A DNA stretch of 64,000 nt from Gluconacetobacter johannae (GTDB taxonomy: Bacteria > Pseudomonadota > Alphaproteobacteria > Acetobacterales > Acetobacteraceae): contig NZ_JABEQH010000003.1 in NCBI RefSeq assembly GCF_014174305.1, positions 124,001 through 188,000 of the forward strand. The letters run 5' to 3'. The position numbers were made by a program, and so were the translations under genes. This document shows, piece by piece, positions 18,867 through 28,758 of this stretch (positions within the stretch are counted from its first letter, which is position 1; each line of letters opens with the position of its first letter). The notes beneath the pieces were generated by a model, which did no database searches, had not been told where the DNA came from, and saw nothing but the letters and a program-made list of their open reading frames with translations.

Positions 18867-20522
18867 ATGGATCGACACCACCAGGTTCCGTCCAGTTCGG
18901 TCCAGGTGCTGTCCGTCGCGTCCGAGATGTTTCCCTTCGTCAAGACCGGGGGGCTCGGCGACGTCGTCGGTTCGCTGCCCGTGGCCTTGCGGGCCGAGGG
19001 CGTGGCGGTCGCGACCCTGCTGCCGGGGTATCCCGCAGTGCTCGATGCACTGGAAGGTCCGGTCCGGGTGGCCGAGATGACGCCGTTGCCGGGGGTCGAA
19101 GTCGCCCTGCTGGAAGGCACGGCGGCGGGCCACCGCCTGCTGGTGGTGGACAGCCCCGCCCTGTTCCGGCGCAAGGGCAACCCCTATCTGGGCCCCGATG
19201 GCGTGGACTGGCCGGACAACGGCGTCCGCTTCGCAACCTTGTCGCGCGTGGCGGCCACGATCGCGCAGGGGCATGTCGCCGCGTGTAGGCCCGACCTGGT
19301 GCTGGCCCATGACTGGCAGGCCGGCCTGACGGCCGCCTACCTGCATTATGACGGGCAGCCGGCGGCGCCGGTCGTCCATACCATCCACAATCTCGCGTTC
19401 CAGGGGCGCTTTCCCGCGCGGGACCTGGAACGCTTCGGCCTGCCGCCTCATGCTTTCGCCATGGACGGCGTGGAATATCACGGCGATATCGGGTTCCTGA
19501 AGGCAGGGCTGCATTTCGCCACCTGGATCACCACCGTGTCGCCGACCTATGCGCGTGAAATCCAGAAGCCGGAATGGGGGATGGGGCTGGACGGCCTGCT
19601 GCGTAGCCGGTCGGACCGTCTGGTTGGCATCCTGAATGGAATCGACACGGACGATTGGAACCCCGCGACCGACCCGGCCGTGCTGTTCCCCTACCAGGTG
19701 GGCGATTTCCGGGCGCGCCGGCCGAACAAGCGCGCGTTCCAGGCCGAATTCGGCCTGCGTCAGGATCCGGATGTCTTCCTGCTGGGCCTGGTCAGCCGCC
19801 TGACCGGGCAGAAAGGGGTCGATATCCTGGCCGACGTCGTGCCGCGCATCCTGGACGACCGGACGCAACTGGTCGTCGTCGGCAGCGGCGAGGCGGCGAT
19901 GGAGCAGACCTTCGCCCGCCTGTCCCGCCGGTTTTCCGATCGCCTGGCCTGCCATATCGGCTACAGCGAACAGCTGGGCCATCGCCTGCAGGCGTCGGCC
20001 GACAGCCTGCTGATCCCGTCGCGGTTCGAACCCTGCGGCCTGACGCAGCTCTGCGCCAGCCGGTACGGGTGCGTGCCCATCGCCTCGCGCGTGGGCGGGC
20101 TGGCCGACACGATCATCGACGCCAACGCGGCGGCGATGTCGTGCGACGCGGCGACCGGCTTCCTGTTCTTCCCCACCGATCCCGATACGCTGGTCGCCGC
20201 GATCGAGCGCGGCGGCGCGATGTTCCGCGACCCGCAACGCTGGTCGCACCTGCAACGCAACGGCGCGCACTACGACGTTTCGTGGCGGCACAAGGCGCGG
20301 GAGTACGCGCAACTGTTCCGCCGGGTGCTGGGACGCAACGACGCCGCAGCTTCGGGCGCGGAGAAGGACATCATCCTGTCGCGGCGCGGCGCACACGGGC
20401 GACGGCCATGGCCACCCGGCCCGCCGGGCGCCGACATGCCGTCGCGGACCGGGCGCCTGGCCCGGCAGGCGGCGCGACGGTCGCGGGTGCGGGCCCACGA
20501 TCCGTTTGTCCGGTCGCATTGA
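18867..20522 (+). CDS. glgA: Glycogen synthase (ADP-glucose type)
   Basis: A 551-residue GT5-family glycogen synthase that transfers glucose from ADP-glucose to alpha-1,4-glucan ends. The ADP-glucose-binding KTGGLGDVVGSLP is at 26-38; HDWQAGLT, the HTIHNLAFQG segment, the second-domain GLVSRLTGQKG and the C-terminal SRFEPCGLTQL, with its catalytic Glu, follow in the expected order. The last about 60 residues after the catalytic core are arginine-rich and low-complexity, an extension beyond the usual about 480-residue length. ATG 18867 is preceded by AGGAAGG and AGAAAG. It heads an operon of six alpha-glucan genes; no glgC is nearby to provide ADP-glucose. Confidence 0.95.
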   Translation: MDRHHQVPSSSVQVLSVASEMFPFVKTGGLGDVVGSLPVALRAEGVAVATLLPGYPAVLDALEGPVRVAEMTPLPGVEVALLEGTAAGHRLLVVDSPALFRRKGNPYLGPDGVDWPDNGVRFATLSRVAATIAQGHVAACRPDLVLAHDWQAGLTAAYLHYDGQPAAPVVHTIHNLAFQGRFPARDLERFGLPPHAFAMDGVEYHGDIGFLKAGLHFATWITTVSPTYAREIQKPEWGMGLDGLLRSRSDRLVGILNGIDTDDWNPATDPAVLFPYQVGDFRARRPNKRAFQAEFGLRQDPDVFLLGLVSRLTGQKGVDILADVVPRILDDRTQLVVVGSGEAAMEQTFARLSRRFSDRLACHIGYSEQLGHRLQASADSLLIPSRFEPCGLTQLCASRYGCVPIASRVGGLADTIIDANAAAMSCDAATGFLFFPTDPDTLVAAIERGGAMFRDPQRWSHLQRNGAHYDVSWRHKAREYAQLFRRVLGRNDAAASGAEKDIILSRRGAHGRRPWPPGPPGADMPSRTGRLARQAARRSRVRAHDPFVRSH

Positions 20523-20585
20523 TCCCGCCACCGCCCCGCGCCTTCCCCGCCGACGCCCGATGCTCGCCAGACGGAATCCCGCCTC

Positions 20586-22805
20586 ATGAATGCTGCCCGG
20601 ACTGACAGTGCCTATCTCCTGCCCCCCGGGACCGAGGATCTGCTTCGCGGCGTCTGCGCCGATCCGTTTTCGGTGCTGGGACGCCACGCACATGGACGCA
20701 ACGACATCGTGCGGGCCTTCTGCCCCGATGCGCGGGCCGTCAAGCTGGTGGTGCCGCGGCCGCGCTCGGCCCCCGTGGAACGCGCGATGCGCCGCGTCGA
20801 CGACCGGGGGCTGTATGTCGGCACCGTGCCGGCGGGCGCGTCATACCGGCTGAAGATCGGCTGGGCCGACGGGTGGGAGGAAACCGAGGATCCCTATTCC
20901 TTCGGCCTGCTGCTGGGCGATCTGGACCTGCACCTGTTCACCGAGGGGCGGCATCGCGACCTCGATCGCGTCATGGGCGCCCAGGTGATGGACATCGGCG
21001 GCGTGACGGGCGTGCGCTTCGCCCTGTGGGCGCCCAACGCCTTCCGCGTGTCCGTCATCGGCGACTTCAACGTCTGGGACGGGCGTCGCCACCCGATGCG
21101 CCTGCGCCACGCGGCCGGGATCTGGGAATTGTTCATCCCGCGCATCGGCCCCGGCGAACGCTACAAGTACGAGATCCTGGACCAGGACCGCCGCCTGCTG
21201 CCGCCGAAGGCCGACCCGATGGCCCTGGCGACGGAACGGCCGCCGGCCACGGCCTCGGTCGTCGTCGATCCGCAGCTTTTCCCGTGGGACGACGAGGCGT
21301 GGATGAACGGCCGCGCCGCCCGGCAGGCGGACTCGGCCCCGTTGTCGATCTATGAAGTGCACGCGGCCTCGTGGCGGCGGCCGGAGGGCGACCCGGCCGG
21401 CATCATGCGCTGGGACGAGCTGGAACGGACGCTGATCCCCTATGTCGTGGATATGGGGTTCAGCCATATCGAACTGATGCCGATCATGGAGCATCCGTTC
21501 GGCGGGTCGTGGGGGTACCAGACGCTGGGGCTGTACGCGCCCTCGGCCCGCTACGGATCGCCCGCGCAGTTCGCCTCGTTCGTGAATGCCTGCCATCGGG
21601 CGGGGCTGGGCGTCATCCTGGACTGGGTGCCGGCGCATTTTCCCGCCGACACGCACGGCCTGGCCCGGTTCGACGGGTCATGCCTGTACGAGCACGAGGA
21701 CCGTCGGGAAGGGTTTCATCCCGACTGGCACACGCTGATCTACAATTTCGGCCGGCACGAGGTCAGCGGCTTCCTGATCGGCAGCGCGCTGATGTGGCTG
21801 CAACGCTATCATGTGGACGGGCTGCGGGTCGATGCGGTGGCGTCGATGCTCTATCGCGACTACAGCCGCGAGGAAGGCGAATGGATCTCGAACATCCATG
21901 GCGGGCGCGAGAATCTGGAGGCCATCCAGTTCCTGCGCGACCTGAACACCTCGGTGGCCCAGTATTGTCCCTCGGCCATGGTGATCGCCGAGGAATCCAC
22001 CGCCTGGCCGGGGGTCAGCCGGCCGGTCGCCGATGGCGGGCTCGGCTTCGCCTATAAATGGAACATGGGGTGGATGCACGACACCTTGCAGTACATGTCG
22101 CGCGACCCGCTCTGGCGGCGCTACCACCACTCCGAAATCATGTTCGGCCTGTACTACGCCTTTTCGGAACGGTTCATCCTGCCGCTGTCGCATGACGAGG
22201 TGGTGCACGGCAAGGGGTCGCTGCTGTCGCGCATGCCGGGCGACGACTGGCGGAAGCATGCGGGGATGCGGGCCTATTTCGCCTTCATGTGGGCGCATCC
22301 GGGCAAGAAGCTGCTGTTCATGGGCGGCGAACTGGCGCAGGTCCATGAATGGCACGCCGACGGCGAACTCGACTGGCGCGGGCTGGGCAACCCGATGGCG
22401 CGCGGGGTGCAGGCGCTGGTCCGCGATGTCAACCGCCTCTATCGCGTCCTTCCGGCCCTGCACCGCGAGGATTCCGTGCCGCAGGGCTTCGCCTGGGTCA
22501 TCGGCGACGACAGCGACAATGCCGTCTTCGCGTGGCTGCGGCTGGCCCATGGCGCGCCGCCGGTGCTGGTGGTGTGCAACATGACGCCGGTGCCGCGCCC
22601 CTTCTATCGCGTGGGCGTGCCCGTGCCGGGGTACTGGCGGGAAATGCTCAATACCGACGCACAGGATTACGAGGGGTCGGGGGTTGGAAACGAGGGCGGC
22701 GTCCACACGACGCCCGACGCCGCGCATGGCTATGCCCAGTCCTGCGTCCTGACGCTGCCGCCGCTGGCGGTGCTGTACCTGTCGCCCGACGGGGGCCACG
22801 CATGA
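20586..22805 (+). CDS. glgB: 1,4-alpha-glucan branching enzyme
   Basis: A 739-residue GH13 branching enzyme with the full long architecture: an N1 domain (about 20-115), a CBM48 domain ([20 protein letters not shown] at 145-164 region), the catalytic barrel, and a C-terminal beta domain. Catalytic-site landmarks are DWVPAHF (346-352), the nucleophile Asp416 in DGLRVDAV, the acid Glu469 in [12 protein letters not shown], and [11 protein letters not shown]. It makes alpha-1,6 branches in glycogen. The stop overlaps the next start by four bases (ATGA), implying translational coupling with glgX. Confidence 0.97.
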   Translation: MNAARTDSAYLLPPGTEDLLRGVCADPFSVLGRHAHGRNDIVRAFCPDARAVKLVVPRPRSAPVERAMRRVDDRGLYVGTVPAGASYRLKIGWADGWEETEDPYSFGLLLGDLDLHLFTEGRHRDLDRVMGAQVMDIGGVTGVRFALWAPNAFRVSVIGDFNVWDGRRHPMRLRHAAGIWELFIPRIGPGERYKYEILDQDRRLLPPKADPMALATERPPATASVVVDPQLFPWDDEAWMNGRAARQADSAPLSIYEVHAASWRRPEGDPAGIMRWDELERTLIPYVVDMGFSHIELMPIMEHPFGGSWGYQTLGLYAPSARYGSPAQFASFVNACHRAGLGVILDWVPAHFPADTHGLARFDGSCLYEHEDRREGFHPDWHTLIYNFGRHEVSGFLIGSALMWLQRYHVDGLRVDAVASMLYRDYSREEGEWISNIHGGRENLEAIQFLRDLNTSVAQYCPSAMVIAEESTAWPGVSRPVADGGLGFAYKWNMGWMHDTLQYMSRDPLWRRYHHSEIMFGLYYAFSERFILPLSHDEVVHGKGSLLSRMPGDDWRKHAGMRAYFAFMWAHPGKKLLFMGGELAQVHEWHADGELDWRGLGNPMARGVQALVRDVNRLYRVLPALHREDSVPQGFAWVIGDDSDNAVFAWLRLAHGAPPVLVVCNMTPVPRPFYRVGVPVPGYWREMLNTDAQDYEGSGVGNEGGVHTTPDAAHGYAQSCVLTLPPLAVLYLSPDGGHA

Positions 22806-24910
22806 TGCGCTTTCCCGCGCGCCTGACGGCGGGGTCCAACATGCCCCTGGGCGCGACATGGGATGGTCTGGGCGTCAATTTCGCGGTGTTTTCGGCCAAT
22901 GCGGTGCGGATCGACCTGTGCATCTTCGACCCCTCCGGCCGGCGGGAAATCGCGCGTTTCGAACTGCCCGAACGTACCGATGAGGTCTGGCACGGCTACC
23001 TGCCGGACGCGCGGCCCGGCCTGCTGTACGGATTTCGCGCCTATGGCCCCTACGAGCCGCTGCGCGGCCACCGGTTCAACCCGCACAAGCTGCTGATCGA
23101 CCCCTATGCCCGCGCCCTGCACGGGCAGCTCAGCTGGTCGGATTCGCTGTTCGGCTACCGGATCAACTCGCCGCGCGTGGATCTGTCGATCGACCGGCGC
23201 GACAGCGCGCCGGCGATGCCGAAATGCGTGGTCACCAACGACGCCTTCAATTGGGGCGACGACCGGCGACCGGGCGTGCCGTGGGACCGCACGGTCATCA
23301 TGGAGGCGCATCTGCGCGGCCTGACCATGCGGCGGGGCGATCTGCTGCCGGTGGAACGCGGCACCTTCCGCGCCCTGACCGACCCGCAACTGATCGACCA
23401 CCTGCTGCGGCTGGGCATCACGACGCTGGAGCTGATGCCCATCCACGCCTACGTCAAGGACCGGTTCCTGCTGGAACGGGGGCTGACGAACTACTGGGGG
23501 TACAACACGCTGGCGTTCTTCGCCCCCCATGCCGGCTATCTGGCCGAGGGCTCGCCCCACGAGGTCCGGACCGCGATCCGCCGCCTGCACGCGGCCGGGA
23601 TCGAAGTGATTCTGGACGTCGTCTACAACCATACCTGCGAAGGGAGCGAACTGGGGCCCACCCTGTGCTATCGCGGCCTGGACAATGCCAGCTATTACCG
23701 CCTGGTTCCCGAAGCCGAACGGCATCTCATCAACGATACCGGCTGCGGCAACACGCTGAACCTGTCGCATCCGCGCGTGTTGCAGATGGTGATGGATTCG
23801 CTGCGCCACTGGGCGCGCGATTTCCATGTCGACGGGTTCCGCTTCGACCTGTGCTCGACCCTCGGGCGGGAAAGCTACGGGTTCGACCAGTCCTGCGGGT
23901 TCTTCGACGTCCTGCGACAGGACCCGCTTCTCTCCACGCTGAAGCTGATCGCCGAACCGTGGGATCCGGGGCCGGGCGGCTACCAGCTTGGCAACCACCC
24001 GCCGGGCTTTGCCGAATGGAACGACCGGTTCCGCGACACGGTGCGGCGGTTCTGGCGCGGCGACGGGTTGCAGCGGGGGGACCTGGCGGCGCGGCTCAGC
24101 GGGTCGGGCGACGTGTTCGACCGGCGCGGGCGGCGGCCGTGGAGTTCGCTGAATTTCGTGACCTCGCATGACGGGTTCACGTTGATGGACGTCGTCAGCT
24201 ACGTCGAGCGTCACAATGACGCGAACGGCGAGAACGGGCAGGACGGCCATTCCGAGAATTACAGCGCCAACTGGGGCGTCGAGGGGCCGACCGACGACGC
24301 GGCGATCCTCGCCACGCGCGACCGGCTGAGGCGCGCCATGATGGCCACCCTGTTCCTGTCGCAGGGCACGCCGATGATCCTGGCGGGCGACGAATTCGGG
24401 CAGACCCAGCACGGCAACAACAACGCCTATTGCCAGGACAACAATACGACATGGCTGGACTGGTCGCTGGCCGAGGACCCGGCCGGCCGGGCGCTGTGCG
24501 CCTTCGTGGCGCGGCTGGCGGCGGTGCGCGCCGCACATCCGTCGGTGCGCTGGGGCGGCTATCTGTATGGCCATCGCGAGACCGAGCCCGGCCTGACCGA
24601 CATCGCCTGGTTCGGCCCCGACGGCAATCCGATGACGCCCGCCTCCTGGAACGACGAAGGGGGCCGCGTGCTGGGCCTGTTGCGCTCGTGCACGGATGCT
24701 TGGAACGGGGTGGACACCACCTATCTGATCCTGAACGCGGGGGCCGAGGACGCACAGTGCAGCCTGCCGCCGGTGCCGGGGACATGGACGATGCTGGTGG
24801 ACAGCGCCGACCCGGTGCGGGGCGAGGAATCACTGGGGCCGGTGACGCACTGGCGCGTTCCCGCACGCGGCGTCGTGCTGCTGGGGTTCGAGGCCCGGCG
24901 CAGGACATGA
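22802..24910 (+). CDS. glgX: Glycogen debranching enzyme GlgX
   Basis: A 702-residue GH13 isoamylase-type debranching enzyme that hydrolyses alpha-1,6 branches of trimmed glycogen. N-terminal CBM48 features ([20 protein letters not shown]) lead into the catalytic barrel: [10 protein letters not shown], the nucleophile Asp in [14 protein letters not shown], acid Glu in [16 protein letters not shown], and [10 protein letters not shown]. The product GlgX normally releases maltotriose/maltotetraose, which the neighbouring MalQ, TreY and TreZ can process. The first ATG overlaps the glgB stop; a second ATG follows directly. Confidence 0.96.
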   Translation: MMRFPARLTAGSNMPLGATWDGLGVNFAVFSANAVRIDLCIFDPSGRREIARFELPERTDEVWHGYLPDARPGLLYGFRAYGPYEPLRGHRFNPHKLLIDPYARALHGQLSWSDSLFGYRINSPRVDLSIDRRDSAPAMPKCVVTNDAFNWGDDRRPGVPWDRTVIMEAHLRGLTMRRGDLLPVERGTFRALTDPQLIDHLLRLGITTLELMPIHAYVKDRFLLERGLTNYWGYNTLAFFAPHAGYLAEGSPHEVRTAIRRLHAAGIEVILDVVYNHTCEGSELGPTLCYRGLDNASYYRLVPEAERHLINDTGCGNTLNLSHPRVLQMVMDSLRHWARDFHVDGFRFDLCSTLGRESYGFDQSCGFFDVLRQDPLLSTLKLIAEPWDPGPGGYQLGNHPPGFAEWNDRFRDTVRRFWRGDGLQRGDLAARLSGSGDVFDRRGRRPWSSLNFVTSHDGFTLMDVVSYVERHNDANGENGQDGHSENYSANWGVEGPTDDAAILATRDRLRRAMMATLFLSQGTPMILAGDEFGQTQHGNNNAYCQDNNTTWLDWSLAEDPAGRALCAFVARLAAVRAAHPSVRWGGYLYGHRETEPGLTDIAWFGPDGNPMTPASWNDEGGRVLGLLRSCTDAWNGVDTTYLILNAGAEDAQCSLPPVPGTWTMLVDSADPVRGEESLGPVTHWRVPARGVVLLGFEARRRT

Positions 24911-24935
24911 GGCGCAGGACATGAAGGGACCGGCC

Positions 24936-26699
24936 ATGCGTACGACCCACGCTTTCACCTGCATGTCGGGCGCCACGCTGATCGGTCCGTCGCGCACGCG
25001 CTTTCGCCTGTGGGCGCCGTCCTGCGACGCGGTCGGGCTGGAAATCGAGGGCCTGCCGCCCATTTCGATGGACCGGCATGCCGAGGGCTGGTTCGGCGCC
25101 GTGGCGCCCTGCGGGGCCGGCGCGCGCTATCGCTATCGCGTGCGGCCCGACCTGGCGGTGCCCGACCCGGCGTCGCGCGCGCAGCCCGACGACGTCTTCG
25201 GCCCCAGCATGGTCGTCGACCCCCGGTCCTACGCCTGGGCGCACGCCGGCTGGCGCGGCCGGGCGTGGGAGGAAGCCGTCATCTATGAAATCCATGTCGG
25301 CGCGGCGGGCGGGTTTCGCGGGGTGCGGGACCGCCTCGCCGGCCTGGCGGCGCTGGGGATCACGGCGATCGAACTGATGCCGCTGTCGGAATTCCCCGGT
25401 GGCCGCAACTGGGGCTATGACGGGGTGCTGCCCTATGCGCCGGAATCGGCCTACGGCACGCCGGACGAGCTTAAGGCGCTGATCGACCATGCCCACGGGC
25501 TGGGGATGATGGTCTTCCTCGATGTCGTTTACAATCATTTCGGGCCGGACGGAAATTTCCTGGCCAGCTACGCGGCGCCGTTCTTTCGCCACGACCGCGC
25601 GACCCCGTGGGGGGTGGCCATTGATTTCCGGCTGCCGCAGGTGCGGACCTATTTCATCGAAAACGCGTTGTACTGGCTGATGGAATTCCGGTTCGACGGA
25701 TTGCGCCTGGACGCCGTCCACGCGATCGTCGAACAGGACTGGCTGGTGGATCTGGCCGCCCGCGTCCGTGCCGAGACCGAACCCGGCCGCCATGTGCACC
25801 TGATCCTGGAAAACGAGAACAACGACGCCGCCCTGCTGGGCATGGGGTTCGCCGCGCAGTGGAACGATGATGGCCACAACGCCCTGCATGTGCTGCTGAC
25901 CGGCGAGGATGAGGGATATTACAGGAATTTTTCCCAGGACCCGGCGGCCGACCTGGCCCGCGTGCTGGGGCAGGGGTTTGCGTTCCAGGGCCAGATGTTC
26001 CCGACGCTCGGCCGGCCGCGCGGCACGCCTTCGGCCGGCCTGCCGCCCAGCGCGTTCGTGCTGTTCCTGCAGAATCACGACCAGATCGGCAACCGCGCCA
26101 TGGGCGAACGGCTGACCGCCCTGGCCGATCCGCACGCGCTGGCGGCGGCCTATGCGCTGCTGCTGCTGTCGCCGCAGATCCCGCTGATGTTCATGGGCGA
26201 GGAATGGGGATCGCGCCGGCCGTTCCAGTTCTTCACCAGCCATGTGCCCGAACTGGGCCGGATCGTCCGCGACGGCAGGCGCCGCGAATTCGCCGCCTTC
26301 GCCCATTTCAGCGACCCCGCGCGCCGCGAGACGATCCCCGATCCGAACGATCCCGCGACTTTCGCGGCCTCGGCCCTCGATGTGGCCGAGGCCGGGGCGG
26401 CGGCGTGCCGGGAGTGGCTGGCGCTGACCCGGACGCTGCTGGCGTTGCGCTTCCGCCATGTCGTGCCGCGCCTGCGCGGGGCGCGCGGTCTGGAGTCCGT
26501 GCCCATCGGGCCGGCCGCCGTGGCCGCGCGATGGGTGATGGGGGATGATGCGGTGCTGGCGATCGCGCTCAATCTGGGCGATGCGGCGGTCGATCTGCCG
26601 CCCGGCTTCGCCGGGCCGCTGCTGTTCGGCTCGCCCGATCCGCATGCGCTGCCGCCGCGCGGCGTCACGGTGCGCCTGACCGAGGCCGGCCATGAGTGA
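24936..26699 (+). CDS. treZ: Malto-oligosyltrehalose trehalohydrolase
   Basis: A 587-residue GH13 enzyme that cleaves free trehalose from malto-oligosyltrehalose. It has an N-terminal beta domain (RFRLWAPSCDAV, 22-33), then catalytic motifs DVVYNHFG (196-203), the nucleophile Asp259 in FDGLRLDAVHAI, acid Glu in LILENENND, and LQNHDQIGNR. GWRGRAWEEAVIYEIHVG is the trehalohydrolase entry sequence. I preferred ATG 24936 because AAGGGA lies six bases upstream; ATG 24921 in the same frame is possible. It works after TreY, encoded two genes downstream, and overlaps malQ by eight bases. Confidence 0.95.
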   Translation: MRTTHAFTCMSGATLIGPSRTRFRLWAPSCDAVGLEIEGLPPISMDRHAEGWFGAVAPCGAGARYRYRVRPDLAVPDPASRAQPDDVFGPSMVVDPRSYAWAHAGWRGRAWEEAVIYEIHVGAAGGFRGVRDRLAGLAALGITAIELMPLSEFPGGRNWGYDGVLPYAPESAYGTPDELKALIDHAHGLGMMVFLDVVYNHFGPDGNFLASYAAPFFRHDRATPWGVAIDFRLPQVRTYFIENALYWLMEFRFDGLRLDAVHAIVEQDWLVDLAARVRAETEPGRHVHLILENENNDAALLGMGFAAQWNDDGHNALHVLLTGEDEGYYRNFSQDPAADLARVLGQGFAFQGQMFPTLGRPRGTPSAGLPPSAFVLFLQNHDQIGNRAMGERLTALADPHALAAAYALLLLSPQIPLMFMGEEWGSRRPFQFFTSHVPELGRIVRDGRRREFAAFAHFSDPARRETIPDPNDPATFAASALDVAEAGAAACREWLALTRTLLALRFRHVVPRLRGARGLESVPIGPAAVAARWVMGDDAVLAIALNLGDAAVDLPPGFAGPLLFGSPDPHALPPRGVTVRLTEAGHE

Positions 26700-28758
26700 T
26701 CCATCGCTACAGGCGCGGGCGCGGCAGGCGGGGCTGGCCACGTCCTGGCGGGGCACGGACGGGAAAATGCACCGGGTCAGTGCGGACAGCCTGCGTAGCC
26801 TGCTGCGGGTGCTGGAGGGCGGGCGCGCGTCGGCGGGCGGGGCCGGCCTGCCGGCGCTGGTCGTCGGGCAGGTCGATGTCGCCACGCCGCTGCCCCCGTT
26901 CGCGGTCTCGGTGGCGGCGGACGGCACGGTGCCGTTCCGGCTGGTGTTCGAGGACGGCGAAACCCTGTCCGGTCGTGCCGCGCTGTCCGCCGACGGGCGG
27001 GTCGTGCTGCCCGCCGTGAAGCGGATCGGGTATCACACGCTGGACATCGGGCCGGGGCGGACGATCCTGGCGATGGCGCCCCCGTCGTGCCGGACGGTGC
27101 GCGAACGCGCGGGCAACGGCGGAGGGCGGGCCTGGGGAATTGCGGCCCAGATCTATGGCCTGCGCGCGCCGGGCGATGGCGGCATCGGCCATTTCGGCGC
27201 CCTGGCCAGCCTGGCGCGGCAGGCGGCCACCGCCGGGGCCGATGCGCTGGCGATCAGCCCTGTCCATGCCATGTTCGCCGCCCGTCCGGACCAGTACAGC
27301 CCCTATTCGCCGTCCAGCCGGCTGTTCCTCAACACCCTGCTGGCGGATGCGTGCTGCTGGTTCCAGCCCCATGACGTGGCCTTGTCGGTACGCCGGCAGG
27401 GCATTCCCGAGGGGGCGCTGAAACAGCTTGAGGACGCGCCGCTGATCGACTGGCCGCGCGCGGCGGCCCTGCGGCTTCAGATCCTGCGCGGCCTGTATGA
27501 CGACCATGTCCGCGCCCTGCCACCCGCCGAGATGACGGCATTCGTCCAGGCGCAGGGCCGCGCGCTGCACCAGCACGCGGTGTTCGAGGCGCTGCATGCC
27601 CAGCAGTTGCAGCGCGGCCCCAGGGGTGGAAACTGGCGCATCTGGCCGACGGCCCTGCGTAATCCCGACAGTCCGGAAGTCGCGCGCTTTGCCGAGGAAC
27701 GCCAGCACGAGGTCGGGTTTCACCTGTTCCTGCAATGGCTGGCGGCCCGCAGCCTGGGGCAGGCGGGCCGCGCCGCGCAGGAGGCGGGGATGAAGATCGG
27801 CCTGATCGCCGACCTGGCGGTGGGCACCGACCCGTCCGGCAGCCAGTGCTGGATGCGCCAGGACGAATTCCTGATCGGCGCGTCGGTGGGCGCGCCGCCG
27901 GACCCGCTGGGCCCGATCGGGCAGAACTGGGGCCTGACGACATTTTCGCCCGGCGGCATGCAGGCCCACGGCTATCGCGCCTTCATCGAGACGCTACGGG
28001 CCGCCTTCGCCCGCCAGGGCGGCGTGCGGATCGACCATGTGATGGGCCTGGAGCGGCTGTGGATCATTCCCGACGGCGGCGCGCCGACCGACGGCGCCTA
28101 CCTGTGCTTCCCGCGCCAGGACCTGATGCGTCTGGTGGCGCTGGAATCGTACCGGCACGACGCCATCGTGATCGGCGAGGACCTGGGCACCGTGTCGGCC
28201 GATTATCGCCGCCATGCCGAGCGGCGGGCGATCATGGGCATGAACGTGCTGTGGTTCCAGCGCGACCGGGCGGGCGGCTTCATGCCCGCGGCGCGATGGA
28301 ACCGGAACGCGGCGGCGATGACCAGCACCCACGATCTGCCGACCGTCTCGGGCTGGTGGCTGGGCACGGATATCGGCTGGCGCAAGGCGTTGCGCCAGCT
28401 TCCGAAGGGGGCGCGGGTCGAGGACGCGCTGGCGGCGCGCGATCACGACCGCGCGGCCCTGTGGGCGGTGCTCCATACCGGGGGCGAGCCCAGCCCCATG
28501 CCCCCGGTCACCGAGGAGGGCGCGCGCATCGTGGCGGACGCGGCGGCGCGTTTCATCGGGATAACGCCCTCGCCGCTGGCGATCCTGCCGCTGGAGGACG
28601 TGCTTGGCCTGATCGAGCAGCCCAACCTGCCCGGCACCGTCACGGGCCATCCGAACTGGCAGCGCCGCTATCCCGGCGGGCGGGACCTCGCGCTGCTCTC
28701 GCGGCCCGAGGCCGCCCGCCGGCTGGGCCTGCTGCGTGACGGCAGGCGCGCCACATGA
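26692..28758 (+). CDS. malQ: 4-alpha-glucanotransferase (amylomaltase)
   Basis: A 688-residue GH77 amylomaltase that transfers maltodextrin segments between chains, lengthening short oligosaccharides. Family landmarks are the substrate loop SPYSPSSRLFLNTLL (residues about 200-215), GDLAVGTDPSG-type segment (ADLAVGTDPSGSQCW), the nucleophile Asp in RIDHVMGL, acid Glu in VIGEDLGTV, and STHDLPTVSGWW. An extra N-terminal beta domain of about 150 residues matches the long bacterial MalQ type. The ATG overlaps the treZ stop by eight bases and its own stop overlaps treY by four, so the three are translationally coupled. It likely supplies chains long enough for TreY. Confidence 0.95.
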   Translation: MSDPSLQARARQAGLATSWRGTDGKMHRVSADSLRSLLRVLEGGRASAGGAGLPALVVGQVDVATPLPPFAVSVAADGTVPFRLVFEDGETLSGRAALSADGRVVLPAVKRIGYHTLDIGPGRTILAMAPPSCRTVRERAGNGGGRAWGIAAQIYGLRAPGDGGIGHFGALASLARQAATAGADALAISPVHAMFAARPDQYSPYSPSSRLFLNTLLADACCWFQPHDVALSVRRQGIPEGALKQLEDAPLIDWPRAAALRLQILRGLYDDHVRALPPAEMTAFVQAQGRALHQHAVFEALHAQQLQRGPRGGNWRIWPTALRNPDSPEVARFAEERQHEVGFHLFLQWLAARSLGQAGRAAQEAGMKIGLIADLAVGTDPSGSQCWMRQDEFLIGASVGAPPDPLGPIGQNWGLTTFSPGGMQAHGYRAFIETLRAAFARQGGVRIDHVMGLERLWIIPDGGAPTDGAYLCFPRQDLMRLVALESYRHDAIVIGEDLGTVSADYRRHAERRAIMGMNVLWFQRDRAGGFMPAARWNRNAAAMTSTHDLPTVSGWWLGTDIGWRKALRQLPKGARVEDALAARDHDRAALWAVLHTGGEPSPMPPVTEEGARIVADAAARFIGITPSPLAILPLEDVLGLIEQPNLPGTVTGHPNWQRRYPGGRDLALLSRPEAARRLGLLRDGRRAT

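Noticed and set aside
24195-26927. A 910-codon antisense frame over glgX and treZ
   Set aside because: It is an antisense shadow of clear GH13 enzymes with strong catalytic motifs in the opposite strand; composition is low in hydrophobics.
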